Below, piece after piece: positions 50,290 through 59,363 of a stretch of DNA of 64,000 nt. The translations under genes and the position numbers were made by a program. Numbering within the stretch: the stretch's first letter is position 1; each line of letters begins with the position of its first letter. The DNA comes from Mesorhizobium sp. Pch-S (GTDB lineage Bacteria; Pseudomonadota; Alphaproteobacteria; Rhizobiales; Rhizobiaceae): positions 6,285,501-6,349,500 of the forward strand of contig NZ_CP029562.1 in NCBI RefSeq assembly GCF_004136315.1. The letters run 5' to 3'. The notes beneath the pieces were generated by a model. That model had not been told where the DNA came from and did no database searches. It worked only from the letters and a program-made list of their open reading frames with translations.

Positions 50290-52071
50290 TCAATCGAGCA
50301 GCACGATCGCCGTGGGAGCGTCTTCGTTCTTCTCGGCCAGTTCCTCGAACTCGGTGATGTTGTTGATCTCGGTGCCCATGGAGATGTTGGTGACACGCTC
50401 CAGGATGAATTCCAGAACGACCGGAACCTGATGCTCCTTCATCAGCCGTTCCGCCTCCTTGAAGGCACCTGCGAACTCTTCCGGCTTGCGGACGCGAACC
50501 GCCTTGCAGCCCATCGCCTCGGCGACCGCGACATGGTCGACGCCGTAACCCGCCTCCGGGTCATCCTTCCTGTTCTGGTTTTCGAAGGCAAGGCTGACTT
50601 CGTAGTCCATCTGGAAGCCCCGCTGCGCCTGGCGGATCAGGCCGAGATACGCATTGTTCACGACGACGTGGATGTAGGGCAGCTTGTGCTGGGCGCCGAC
50701 CGCCAGTTCCTCGATCATGAACTGGAAATCATAGTCACCCGACAGCGCAACGATGAAGGCCTCCGGATTGGCGGCGCGAACACCCAGCGCTGCCGGCAGC
50801 GTCCAGCCGAGCGGGCCGGCCTGGCCGCAATTGATCCAGTTGCGCGGCTTGTAGACATGCAGGAACTGCGCGCCGGCGATCTGGCTGAGACCGATCGTAG
50901 TGACATAGGTGGTGTCGCGTGGGAACGCCTTGTTCATCTCCTCGTAGACGCGCTGCGGCTTAAGCGGCACCTGCTCGAAATGGGTCTTGCGCTTCAGGGT
51001 CTTCTTGCGTTCCTGGCATTGCTTGGCCCAGCCCGACCAGTCGCGCAGCTTGCCGGCCGTCTTCCATTCGGTGGCGACGTCGAGCAGTGCCTTCAGCGCG
51101 GCACCGGCATCGGAGACAAGGCCAAGATCCGGCGCGAAGACACGGCCGATCTGGGTTGGTTCGATGTCGACATGGATGAACTTCTTGCCTTTGGTGTAGA
51201 CATCGACCGACCCTGTGTGGCGGTTGGCCCAGCGGTTGCCGATGCCGAACACGAAGTCGGCTTCCAGCATGGTCGCGTTGCCATAGCGGTGCGACGTCTG
51301 CAGGCCACACATCCCGGCCATCAGGGCGTGATCGTCGGGGATGGTGCCCCAGCCCATCAGGGTCGGAACAACCGGAACACCGGTGATCTCGGCAAATTCG
51401 ATGAGCAGATCAGAAGCGTCGGCGTTGATGATGCCGCCACCGGCTACGATCAACGGCTTCTCGGCCTGGTTCAGCATGGTCAGAGCTTTTTCGGCCTGGG
51501 CGCGGGTCAACGCTGGCTTGGCCAGCGGAAGCGGCTCATAGGCGTCGATATCGAACTCGATTTCGGCCAGCTGCACGTCAATCGGCAGGTCGACCAGGAC
51601 CGGGCCCGGGCGGCCCGAACGCATCAGATAGAAGGCTTTCTGCAGCGTCATCGGAACCAGGTAGGGCTCCATGACCGTCACCGCCCACTTGGCGACCGGG
51701 CCAGCGATGGCTGCGATGTCGACGGCCTGGAAGTCTTCCTTGGTGAGACGGGCACGCGGCGCCTGGCCGGTGATGCACAGGATCGGGATCGAGTCGGCCG
51801 CGGCCGAATAGAGGCCGGTGATCATGTCGGTGCCAGCCGGACCGGAGGTGCCTATGCACAGGCCTATGTTGCCGGCCTTGGCGCGGGTGTAACCCTCAGC
51901 CATGTGGGAGGCGCCCTCGACGTGGCGGGCCAGGACGTGACCGATGGTGCCCCGCGCCTTCAGCGCCGAATAGAATGGGTTGATGGCAGCGCCCGGCACA
52001 CCAAAGCCGCACTTGATCCCCTCTTTCTCGAGAACGAGAACCGCCGCATCGACTGCGCGCATCCTGGCCAT
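50290..52071 (-). CDS. gcl: Glyoxylate carboligase
   Basis: ThDP enzyme that condenses two glyoxylates into tartronate semialdehyde and CO2. 593 residues from the ATG at 52071, with GGAGGG 8 nt upstream; an in-frame TTG at 52086 is less likely. The N-terminal [14 protein letters not shown] and [12 protein letters not shown] carry Val where other ThDP enzymes have the catalytic Glu, a hallmark of Gcl. The cofactor motif [17 protein letters not shown] is near residue 450. Divergent from an IclR regulator across an AT-rich intergenic region. Confidence 0.95.
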   Translation of the reverse strand: MARMRAVDAAVLVLEKEGIKCGFGVPGAAINPFYSALKARGTIGHVLARHVEGASHMAEGYTRAKAGNIGLCIGTSGPAGTDMITGLYSAAADSIPILCITGQAPRARLTKEDFQAVDIAAIAGPVAKWAVTVMEPYLVPMTLQKAFYLMRSGRPGPVLVDLPIDVQLAEIEFDIDAYEPLPLAKPALTRAQAEKALTMLNQAEKPLIVAGGGIINADASDLLIEFAEITGVPVVPTLMGWGTIPDDHALMAGMCGLQTSHRYGNATMLEADFVFGIGNRWANRHTGSVDVYTKGKKFIHVDIEPTQIGRVFAPDLGLVSDAGAALKALLDVATEWKTAGKLRDWSGWAKQCQERKKTLKRKTHFEQVPLKPQRVYEEMNKAFPRDTTYVTTIGLSQIAGAQFLHVYKPRNWINCGQAGPLGWTLPAALGVRAANPEAFIVALSGDYDFQFMIEELAVGAQHKLPYIHVVVNNAYLGLIRQAQRGFQMDYEVSLAFENQNRKDDPEAGYGVDHVAVAEAMGCKAVRVRKPEEFAGAFKEAERLMKEHQVPVVLEFILERVTNISMGTEINNITEFEELAEKNEDAPTAIVLLD

Positions 52072-52124
52072 ATCTGAGCCCTCCAAAACGGTGATGTTCG
52101 AATGGCTGGACTCTGCCAGCGCCT

Positions 52125-52250
52125 CGCGTATTTTTCAATTTTTCCAAAATAATTTTTCATTTTTTAAATTTGCCAAATTCGCTTTGAATTTAAACGCAAT
52201 TTTGTTTTCCAAATAAACTCACCAGCCTATTTCAGAAAAATTTTTTATTG
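52125..52250. promoter_or_regulatory. AT-rich gcl/iclR intergenic region with repeat operators
   Basis: Strikingly AT-rich compared with the rest of the window. It contains a 17-bp palindrome AAATTCGCTTTGAATTT (52175-52191) and a direct repeat TTTCCAAAATAA / TTTCCAAATAAA (52141-52152 and 52206-52217). It lies between gcl (minus) and the regulator (plus), so it should hold both promoters and the regulator's operator. Which repeat is bound cannot be told from sequence alone. Confidence 0.6.
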
Positions 52251-52281
52251 CCGTTTGGCCGATTTGGGTGACAATGCAGCT

Positions 52282-53103
52282 ATGGAACAGACGGAAAAAC
52301 GCCAGCGCGGGCGCCCACGCGCATTCAACGCCCCCGCAGACGCCGCGCAGGTCCAATCGCTGGATCGTGCACTCCGCATCCTTGCCATTGTCGCGGAGGG
52401 CAGCGGCCTGTCGCTCTCGGAGGTCGCCAACGCCTCCGGAATTGCCGCCTCGACCGCTTACCGGATGCTGACGACACTCGAAACGCACGGCATGGTCGAG
52501 TTCGACAAGACCGATCAACTCTGGTCGATCGGCGTGGAAACCTACCGCATGGGCGCCGCATTTCTGCGCCGGCGCAAGCTGGTCGACCGTGCGCGCGTGG
52601 TTATGCAGGAATTGATGGAAAGGACTGGCGAAACCGCCAATCTCGGCCTGGCCGAAGACGACTGCGTTGTCTTTGTCAGCCAGGTCGAGACACATCAGGC
52701 GATCCGCGCCTTCTTCCGGCCGGGTACGCGCAGCCCGTTTCATGCCTCCGGCATCGGCAAGGCGGTGCTGGCCTATCTCGATGGCGATCGTGTTGCCGCC
52801 ATAAGCCGCAAGACCGGACTCGAAGCCTTTACCGCGAAAACCTTGTCCACCCTGCCCGCGCTGGCGCTCGATCTGAAGGATATTCGCGAAAGAGGCTGGT
52901 CCGTCGACGACGAGGAACGGAACCTTGGCATGCGCTGCATTGCCGCCGCGATTTTCAACGAGTTCGGAGAACCGATCGGTGGCGTTTCAGTATCGGGACC
53001 AACGGCGAGGGTGACGCCCGAACGCCTGGCAGAGATCGGGCCGCTGGTGCGGAATGCGGCGGTGGAGATCACCAAGATGATCGGTGGCAGCACCAAACGC
53101 TGA
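52282..53103 (+). CDS. IclR-family regulator of the glyoxylate operon
   Basis: 273 residues from the ATG at 52282. Winged helix-turn-helix at about residues 25-85 (VQSLDRALRILAIVAEGSGL, then ASGIAASTAYRMLTTLETHG), followed by the C-terminal effector domain with FRPGTRSPFHASGIGKAVLA and RCIAAAIFNEFGEPIGGVSV. Divergent from gcl, so it probably senses glyoxylate or a related acid, as AllR/GclR do; BhcR-like proteins also belong here. The ligand is inferred. Confidence 0.85.
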   Translation: MEQTEKRQRGRPRAFNAPADAAQVQSLDRALRILAIVAEGSGLSLSEVANASGIAASTAYRMLTTLETHGMVEFDKTDQLWSIGVETYRMGAAFLRRRKLVDRARVVMQELMERTGETANLGLAEDDCVVFVSQVETHQAIRAFFRPGTRSPFHASGIGKAVLAYLDGDRVAAISRKTGLEAFTAKTLSTLPALALDLKDIRERGWSVDDEERNLGMRCIAAAIFNEFGEPIGGVSVSGPTARVTPERLAEIGPLVRNAAVEITKMIGGSTKR

Positions 53104-53111
53104 CCTTGCGA

Positions 53112-53279
53112 TCAGCCCATGCCGGTGACGTGGCGGAGCCAGAACGCCAATACGATAAAGCCGATGGCGAAGCTCACGCCAGTCCAGTCGACATTGGCGC
53201 CTTTGAGGGCACGCAGCACTTTCACCGCCAGAATCCAGACGGCGAATACGATCAAACCGACAATGACGATTCGGATCAT
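53112..53279 (-). CDS. Small membrane protein, 55 residues
   Basis: Seen by direct translation: ATG at 53279, TGA at 53112. Two hydrophobic segments (IRIVIVGLIVFAVWILAV and VSFAIGFIVLAFWLRHV) around the turn KVLRALKGANVDWTG. Weak ribosome site (GGGG at 9 nt). It converges on the IclR gene, with stops only 8 nt apart. No family recognised. Confidence 0.55.
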   Translation of the reverse strand: MIRIVIVGLIVFAVWILAVKVLRALKGANVDWTGVSFAIGFIVLAFWLRHVTGMG

Positions 53280-53519
53280 GGACAAACCCCATCAACGACG
53301 CCTGCTGACAGGCATCTCCGATGGATATAAGGATGAAACCAGCCAATTTCATGCTCAACCTGGGATCAGGCGAGCGTCGCAGCGCGCAAGTTGCCGACAA
53401 TTGTCTTTACTGGCGCAGCAAATGTGCTAACCGGTGCGCCGTGCTTCTCCAACCTTGGAACTGAAATCGGGTTCGGAGGACACAAGTACCGATTGGCCAC
53501 CAAGTTGCGGTGTCCTGGA

Positions 53520-53594
53520 GCCGGCGTAGCACAGCGGTAGTGCAGCGGTTTTGTAAACCGAAGGTCGGGAGTTCGATCCTCTCCGCCGGCACCA
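53520..53594 (+). tRNA. tRNA-Thr (TGT)
   Basis: 75 nt with encoded CCA. Acceptor GCCGGCG/CGCCGGC, anticodon loop TTTTGTAAA showing TGT, T-arm CGGGAGTTCGATCCTCTCCG with normal pairing. No unambiguous promoter was placed upstream. Confidence 0.97.
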
Positions 53595-53660
53595 TTCAAT
53601 CCAGCGTGCAGTTCAAATATACAGCCCGGGCTTGTCCCCTTCCCGCCTTTCAGATCCTGA

Positions 53661-53807
53661 TCAACGCTTGCTCAGGCACGGCATCAGCACGCCCGTGCAT
53701 TTTGATGACACGACCGGCTGGTTCATCTGGTCGGAGGCCCGGACCACGATGGAAAACATCACGGCGAACGAACCGAGCATCAGGAAAAGGATCATCAGGC
53801 GTGACAT
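53661..53807 (-). CDS. Possible small protein with one N-terminal hydrophobic segment, 48 residues
   Basis: ATG at 53807 gives MSRLMILFLMLGSFAVMFSI, a clean hydrophobic helix, followed by a polar tail with two cysteines ending MPCLSKR. The ribosome site is weak. It lies in an otherwise gene-free 454-nt gap between tRNA-Thr and nadK, where another reading frame on the same strand is also open, so it may be chance. Confidence 0.35.
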   Translation of the reverse strand: MSRLMILFLMLGSFAVMFSIVVRASDQMNQPVVSSKCTGVLMPCLSKR

Positions 53808-54048
53808 CGACAATGGGAAGCTCTCGACTTGGCCCCCGCCCACCGATTGCTGCCCCAAGCATGGCCAAAGCAAATTTCAGAAAAATTAAGACGGATTTTA
53901 ACCATGTTGGCGCAAGCAGGCACGGCGCAATGATTCGCCCGTTGCGAATGGCAGTGATCTCGCCTCGCTTGCCACCACGCTCTTTGCAGGCACCGGTTGA
54001 CCATGCTACGCCGCGCGGGTCGATGCCGAGGATCGCCCGCCGGGAGCC

Positions 54049-54822
54049 ATGACGAATACCGCAAGCCGCCTCGCCTTTGTTTCCTCAGAAACCGCCGACG
54101 CCCGGGCTGCGCTGGAGCGGCTGAGTGCCCGCTATGGCCAGGTGCCGGTCGATGAAGCCGACACCATCGTCGCCCTCGGGGGTGACGGTTTCCTGCTGCA
54201 GACGCTGCGCGACACGATGAGCAGTGGCAAGCGTGTCTACGGCATGAACCGGGGCACGATTGGCTTCCTGATGAACGAGTTCCGTGAAAAGGGCCTGACC
54301 GAGCGCATTGCCAAGGCGGTGCCTGAAACCATCCGACCGCTGGAAATGTCGGCGACCAACGCCGAAGGCGAAACCGTCGAAGCACTTGCGATCAACGAGG
54401 TCGCCCTGTGGCGCCAATCTTACCAGACAGCCAAGATCCGCATCACCGTCGACGACCATGTCCGCCTCGAGGAATTGAGCTGCGACGGCGTCATGATCGC
54501 GACGCCGGCAGGCTCCACCGCCTATAACCTTTCCGCCCACGGGCCGATCCTGCCGCTCGACGCGCCGCTGCTGGCGCTGACGCCGGTGAGCCCGTTCAGG
54601 CCACGCCGCTGGCGTGGCGCGCTGCTTTCCAATCGGGCGACCGTGCGGTTCGACATACTGGAGGCCGAAAAGCGGCCGGTGAACGCCGCCGCCGACCACA
54701 CCGAAGTGAAGGCCGTGACGTCGGTGACAGTGCGGGAATCCTTGACGGCAACAGCCACGGTGCTGTTCGACCCCAATCATTCCTGGGACGAACGCATTCT
54801 TGCAGAACAGTTCCGATATTGA
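54049..54822 (+). CDS. nadK: NAD kinase
   Basis: Phosphorylates NAD+ to NADP+. 257 residues, the short alphaproteobacterial form. Catalytic GGDG motif in [18 protein letters not shown] (about 38-55), [12 protein letters not shown], and the C-terminal conserved [23 protein letters not shown] at 54049 with GGGAG just upstream. Single gene. Confidence 0.95.
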   Translation: MTNTASRLAFVSSETADARAALERLSARYGQVPVDEADTIVALGGDGFLLQTLRDTMSSGKRVYGMNRGTIGFLMNEFREKGLTERIAKAVPETIRPLEMSATNAEGETVEALAINEVALWRQSYQTAKIRITVDDHVRLEELSCDGVMIATPAGSTAYNLSAHGPILPLDAPLLALTPVSPFRPRRWRGALLSNRATVRFDILEAEKRPVNAAADHTEVKAVTSVTVRESLTATATVLFDPNHSWDERILAEQFRY

Positions 54823-55014
54823 GTCCCAATCCGGGTTGAACGAACCATATCGGACACTACCTTAGGCCAATCACCGCGTGATTGCTGGCTTTCAAGCCCG
54901 TTTGTGTTGACAAAACGTGGACTTGCGCCTATCGGCGTTCACGATATTGCAGGCGCGAGGCGTCTGCCGCGACGGAAGCCGCCGCGCTCCCATACAAGCC
55001 AAAGACAGTAAAAC

Positions 55015-56544
55015 TTGTCCTCAGACACCCAGACCGCTCAAGAAGCGTTGCTTTTCTCCGACCTCGGCCTCTCGCCCAAGGTTCTCTCGGCCGTCACCGA
55101 TGCCGGGTACACGCAGCCGACGCCGATCCAGGCCGGCGCGATCCCGCACGCGTTGCAGGGCAAGGATGTCTTAGGCATCGCCCAGACCGGAACAGGCAAG
55201 ACGGCATCTTTCGTGCTGCCGATGCTGACACGGCTGGAAAAGGGGCGGGCCCGCGCACGCATGCCGCGCACGCTGATCCTGGAGCCGACCCGCGAGCTGG
55301 CGGCGCAGGTCGAAGAGAATTTCGTCAAATACGGCAAGAACCATCGCCTCACCGTGGCGCTGCTCATCGGTGGTGTCTCCTTCGAGGACCAGGAAAAGAA
55401 GCTGGAACGCGGTGCCGACGTGCTGATCGCGACCCCAGGTCGCCTGCTCGATCACTTCGAGCGCGGCAAACTGCTGCTGACCGGCGTCGAAATCCTCGTC
55501 ATCGACGAGGCCGACCGCATGCTCGATATGGGCTTCATTCCCGACATCGAGCGCATCTGCAAGCTCATCCCCTTCACCCGGCAGACGCTGTTCTTCTCGG
55601 CGACCATGCCGCCCGAGATCACCAAGCTGACCGAGCAGTTCCTGCATGCCCCGGTACGCATCGAGGTCGCCAAGGCTGCGACCACCGCTTCGACGGTAAC
55701 ACAGCGCCTGGTCAAGGCCGGCTCGAAACCGTGGGACAAACGCGCTGTCCTGCGCGACCTGATCCACGCCGAAGAAGAAGGGCTGAAGAACGCCATCATC
55801 TTCTGCAACCGCAAGGTCGAGGTCTCGGAACTGTTCCGCTCGCTGCTGAAGCATGACTTCAACGCTGGCGCATTGCATGGCGACATGGACCAGCGCGCGC
55901 GCATGACCATGTTGTCCAACTTCCGTGACGGCAAGCTGAAATTGCTGGTGGCGTCGGACGTCGCCGCCCGCGGGCTGGACATTCCAGACGTCAGCCATGT
56001 CTTCAACTACGACGTACCAATCCATGCCGAAGACTATGTCCATCGTATCGGCCGCACCGGCCGTGCGGGGCGCTCCGGCAAGTCGTTCACCATCGCCACC
56101 AAGGGCGACACCAAATATGTCGACGCGATCGAGAAGCTGATCGGCAAACGGATCGAATGGTTCGACGGCGACCTATCCACGCTGGTTGTCAGCGAGGACG
56201 CTGATGAAGCGCCACGCCGCGGTCGCGGCGACAAGCGCCGTGGCGGCCGCAAGGATAGCGACGACCGTCGCAGCAAGGGCAAGCGCGGCGACAGGCACGC
56301 CGCAAACGAAAATGGCGAGGCAACACCGGCTCCCGCTGAAGCGGCCCCTCCTGCGGGCGACGACCGCAAGCAGCGTAAGGAGGCGATCCGCGCCGACAAT
56401 GCCGATCGCAGGGATGCCGATCGCAAGGACCAGCGCCCGCATCGCGAACAGCGCCATTCCCGCCATCGCGAGGAAGAAGACGACAAGACAATCGGCTTCG
56501 GCGATGACGTGCCCGCCTTCATGAAGATCGTCGCCAAGGTCTGA
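55015..56544 (+). CDS. DEAD-box ATP-dependent RNA helicase (RhlE type)
   Basis: 509 residues from a TTG at 55015; no nearby ATG fits the conserved N-terminus LFSDLGLSPKVLSAV. All motifs are present: Q GYTQPTPIQ, I AQTGTGKT, Ia PTRELA, Ib TPGR, II DEAD in VIDEADRMLDMGF, III SAT, IV-VI HGDMDQRARMT, ARGLDIPDV and HRIGRTGRAG. The last ~125 residues are a low-complexity Arg/Asp/Lys/Glu tail with RRGRGDKRRGGRK-type clusters, typical of RhlE-like proteins that remodel ribosomal RNA and mRNA. Converges on an OmpA-family gene. Confidence 0.93.
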   Translation: MSSDTQTAQEALLFSDLGLSPKVLSAVTDAGYTQPTPIQAGAIPHALQGKDVLGIAQTGTGKTASFVLPMLTRLEKGRARARMPRTLILEPTRELAAQVEENFVKYGKNHRLTVALLIGGVSFEDQEKKLERGADVLIATPGRLLDHFERGKLLLTGVEILVIDEADRMLDMGFIPDIERICKLIPFTRQTLFFSATMPPEITKLTEQFLHAPVRIEVAKAATTASTVTQRLVKAGSKPWDKRAVLRDLIHAEEEGLKNAIIFCNRKVEVSELFRSLLKHDFNAGALHGDMDQRARMTMLSNFRDGKLKLLVASDVAARGLDIPDVSHVFNYDVPIHAEDYVHRIGRTGRAGRSGKSFTIATKGDTKYVDAIEKLIGKRIEWFDGDLSTLVVSEDADEAPRRGRGDKRRGGRKDSDDRRSKGKRGDRHAANENGEATPAPAEAAPPAGDDRKQRKEAIRADNADRRDADRKDQRPHREQRHSRHREEEDDKTIGFGDDVPAFMKIVAKV

Positions 56545-56601
56545 ATACAGCAGGCCGGATCCCGACCGACGTTGGACCGAATTTTCTACAGATATCCAAA
56601 T

Positions 56602-56629
56602 GAAAACGGCCCCGAGCGGGGCCGTTTTC
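56602..56629. terminator. Bidirectional terminator between convergent genes
   Basis: GAAAACGGCCCC (56602-56613) pairs with GGGGCCGTTTTC (56618-56629) around GAGC; both strands end in a T-run. It serves the helicase (plus) and the OmpA-family lipoprotein (minus). Confidence 0.88.
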
Positions 56630-56648
56630 ATATCTGCATAAACCGGTC

Positions 56649-57296
56649 TCAGGTGAGCGGCGAAAGCTGAATCTCGACGCGGCGGTTCTGCGCGCGGCCT
56701 TCGGCGGTGTTGTTGGGAGCAACCGGCCGGGTCTTGCCGAAGCCGGTAACCGCGAAACGCCGTGAATCGACGCCCTGCGACGACAGGTAGTTCGCCACCG
56801 AGAGCGCGCGGCGCTGCGACAGGTCGAAATTGTGCTGGTCCGAACCGGTCGAGTCGGTGTGGCCGAACACGTCGACGGTGGTCTGATTGTACTTCTTCAG
56901 GACCAGCGCAACGGAGTTCAGCACCGAGTAGAAACTCGCCTTCACGGAATCCTGATCGGTGGCGAAGGTGATGTCGGACGGCATGTTGAGAACGATCTGG
57001 TTGCCCACGCGGGTAACGCTGACGCCGGTGCCCTGCAGCTGCTGGCGCAGCGCATTTTCATTTTGGTCCATCACCGAACCGATGGCTCCGCCGGCCAGTG
57101 CGCCGATACCCGCACCGATCAGCGCGTTGCGGCGATCGTTGCCACCGGCAAGCGTGCCAAGTGCGGCACCAGCCAGGCCACCGAGAACGGCGCCGCCCGC
57201 GGTGTTGGAAACCTTCTGCTCACCCGTGTAGGGATCGGTCGTGCAGGCACTGGCCAACACCGCCGTAGCCACCACGCTGAGCACAATTTTCTTCAT
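56649..57296 (-). CDS. OmpA-family lipoprotein (YiaD-like)
   Basis: 215 residues. Lipobox LASAC at residues 14-18 with C18 as the acylation site; Thr at +2 predicts the outer membrane. A glycine-zipper segment follows (GGAVLGGLAGAALGTLAGG and GAGIGALAGGAIG, about 34-75). The C-terminal OmpA domain has FGHTDSTGSDQHNFDLSQRR and the NRRVEIQL end, which binds peptidoglycan. Single gene; GGGATATCCC-like ribosome region upstream. Confidence 0.92.
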   Translation of the reverse strand: MKKIVLSVVATAVLASACTTDPYTGEQKVSNTAGGAVLGGLAGAALGTLAGGNDRRNALIGAGIGALAGGAIGSVMDQNENALRQQLQGTGVSVTRVGNQIVLNMPSDITFATDQDSVKASFYSVLNSVALVLKKYNQTTVDVFGHTDSTGSDQHNFDLSQRRALSVANYLSSQGVDSRRFAVTGFGKTRPVAPNNTAEGRAQNRRVEIQLSPLT

Positions 57297-57463
57297 GGGA
57301 TATCCCTCTCCAAACTACGGCCGCGACTCGGCGCGCGGGCAAGTCCTTAGCCGCCCTTCTAGCACGAATTGCGGCAGAAACCGGAGCATGAAATGGCGGA
57401 GCGCGGGGTTTTTCCGCGCGCCTTCAAGATCATTGCGTCAGGCAAGGGAAACGCCCGTCGCGG

Positions 57464-57832
57464 CTACCACAGGTTCCTGCCGTCGATGACCACCACCTCG
57501 ACGGTGTCGAGCTCGAAATCGTCGAACAGGCGGGAATTGATGCTGATCTTGGGGTTGTCGAAATCCGGCTCGCCGGTCGACCAGTCCGGGGTCTCGGTGA
57601 AGGTGCCGCAGCCACAAATTGCGCAGAATCCGTGCTTGATGGTCTTCGAGCCCCAACGGTAGAAGCTCACATTTTCAGGAGGGCTGGTCAGCTTGAACTT
57701 GTCGGGCGTGTAGTAGGCCCAGAGCGAGCCACGCTTCGAACAGAAGGAGCAGGTGCACTGCGTCACCGTCTGCGGCGCTTCCGATACCTCGAACGTCGTA
57801 GCCTTGCAGTGACAGCTTCCCTTGATGATCAT
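57464..57832 (-). CDS. GFA/CENP-V fold zinc protein (DUF636)
   Basis: 122 residues from the ATG at 57832 (GAGAGGAAAA upstream). Zinc-ligand motifs CHCKATTF (about 8-15), CTCSFC (about 26-31) and CAICGC (about 70-75), then the conserved NSRLFDDFELDTVEVV. Members were named glutathione-dependent formaldehyde-activating enzymes, but most have no confirmed activity. Single gene, followed by the OmpA-family gene's upstream region. Confidence 0.88.
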   Translation of the reverse strand: MIIKGSCHCKATTFEVSEAPQTVTQCTCSFCSKRGSLWAYYTPDKFKLTSPPENVSFYRWGSKTIKHGFCAICGCGTFTETPDWSTGEPDFDNPKISINSRLFDDFELDTVEVVVIDGRNLW

Positions 57833-57896
57833 TTTTCCTCTCCATGCCACGCGCGCCTGAAGCGCAACACACCACAGAGAGAGCCTCCTGACAACT

Positions 57897-57991
57897 TAAA
57901 GCAATTCCGGAAAAGTGCGTAGCGGTTTTCCGTTCGGAATTGCGTAAAAACAAATAGTTAGAGCGTTTCCGCGAAAACGGAAACGCTCTAA
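57897..57991. repeat. Composite palindromic intergenic repeat
   Basis: Two adjacent inverted repeats. The first is GCAATTCCGGAAAA pairing with TTTTCCGTTCGGAATTGC (57901-57914 with 57925-57942, small bulge). The second is TTAGAGCGTTTCCG pairing perfectly with CGGAAACGCTCTAA (57958-57971 with 57978-57991) over CGAAAA. It lies between the GFA gene and prfB. The second part has a degenerate partner at 48.27 kb and a half match near 1.23 kb. I recall such elements as abundant in Mesorhizobium-type genomes, but that is not tested here. Confidence 0.65.
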
Positions 57992-58026
57992 AGTCGGCCA
58001 GGGCCCTTGAGATGAGGCAGATGCCT

Positions 58027-59158
58027 CTAGTCGATATCCGCGACCGGCTGCCCGACGCCGCCTTCGATGCGTTGCGACAACGAAGCTTCCATGAAATCGT
58101 CGAGGTCGCCATCGAGCACGTCCGATGGGCTTGTCGACTCCACTCCGGTGCGCAGGTCCTTCACGAGCTGGTAGGGCTGCAAAACATAGGAGCGGATCTG
58201 GTGCCCCCAGCCGATGTCGGTCTTGGCCGCTTCGGTTGCGCTGGCTGCCGCCTCACGCTTCTTCAGCTCTTCTTCGTAGAGGCGTGAGCGAAGCATCTCC
58301 CATGCCTTGGCACGGTTCTGATGCTGTGAACGGCCGGCCTGGCAGGCAACAGCGATACCGGTCGGAATGTGCGTGATACGCACGGCCGAGTCGGTGGTGT
58401 TGACGTGCTGACCACCTGCGCCCGACGAGCGGTAGGTGTCGATGCGCACGTCGGATTCATTGACCTCGATCTGGATGTTGTCGTCGATCACCGGGTAGAC
58501 CCAGATCGACGAAAATGAGGTGTGGCGACGCGCATTGGAATCGTAGGGCGAGATGCGCACAAGACGATGCACGCCCGACTCCGTCTTCAGCCAGCCATAT
58601 GCGTTATGCCCCTTGATCAGCACCGTCGCCGACTTGATGCCGGCTTCTTCGCCATCGTGGACTTCCAGCACTTCGACCTTGAATTTGCGACGCTCGGCCC
58701 AGCGCGTGTACATGCGCAGCAGCATGTTCGCCCAGTCCTGGCTCTCGGTGCCACCGGCACCGGCATGGACTTCCAGATAGGTATCGTTGGAGTCGGCCTC
58801 GCCTGAAAGCATGGTCTCGACCTGGCGCGCCCTGACCTCACCGGCCAGCGAGCGGATCGCAGTCTCGGCCTCCTGGATGACGCTCTCGTCGCCCTCTTCT
58901 TCACCGAGTTCGATAAGGCCGATATTGTCCTCGAGTGCCTGGGTGACGCCTTTGACCGTGCCGATGCCCTCTTCCAGGCCCTGCCGCTCGCGCATCAGCT
59001 TCTGCGCTTCCTGCGGGTCATTCCAGAGGCTGGCGTCCTCGGCACGGACGTTCAGGTATTCAAGCCGTTTTAGCGCTTGATCCCAGTCAAAGATGCCTCC
59101 TCAGCAGGGTTATCGCCTGCCTGATTTCGTCGACAATGTTCTGCGTTTCCGCGCGCAT
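58027..59158 (-). CDS. prfB: Peptide chain release factor 2, with programmed +1 frameshift
   Basis: Recognises UGA and UAA. The ATG at 59158 starts [16 protein letters not shown] and reaches an in-frame TGA at codon 24. Reading continues in the +1 frame as [13 protein letters not shown] to the normal C-terminus. Spliced length 376 residues. The catalytic GGQ is in [14 protein letters not shown] and the downstream domains are complete. The shift site has every RF2 element (AGGAGG, CTT, TGA, C); see the separate feature. Not a sequencing error. Confidence 0.93.
59086..59101 (-). promoter_or_regulatory. RF2 autoregulatory frameshift site
   Basis: Minus strand reads AGGAGG (59101-59096), a 3-nt spacer CAT, the slippery CTT (59092-59090), stop TGA (59089-59087) and then C. 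Spacing is the same as the E. coli prfB site. When RF2 is scarce, the ribosome slips +1 at CTT and makes full-length RF2. The site is seen directly; the mechanism is established for this gene. Confidence 0.92.
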
Positions 59159-59321
59159 GATCTCTTTTTCTTTTCCGGTTTGCGAAGTGACGACCGTCGC
59201 CACTCAGGGCCAACTGGGTTTCAAAGGACACCTGCTCGCCGATGCCGGCTCAAGATGCCATGAATCCCAACAAGCAAGTCGGCGCGATACATAGGCATCA
59301 CCCTGCCGCCTGTAAAGCAAA

Positions 59322-59346
59322 ATGGGCCGGCATGGAGCCGGCCCAT
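59322..59346 (-). terminator. Terminator of mrcA
   Basis: ATGGGCCGGC (59322-59331) pairs with GCCGGCCCAT (59337-59346), followed on the minus strand by TTTTGCTTTAC. It begins 18 nt after the mrcA stop. Confidence 0.85.
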
Positions 59347-59363
59347 CAGTGACTGTCGCGTCG

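Noticed and set aside
59087..59089. In-frame TGA in prfB as a mutation
   Set aside because: It is part of the standard RF2 frameshift cassette with correct spacing.
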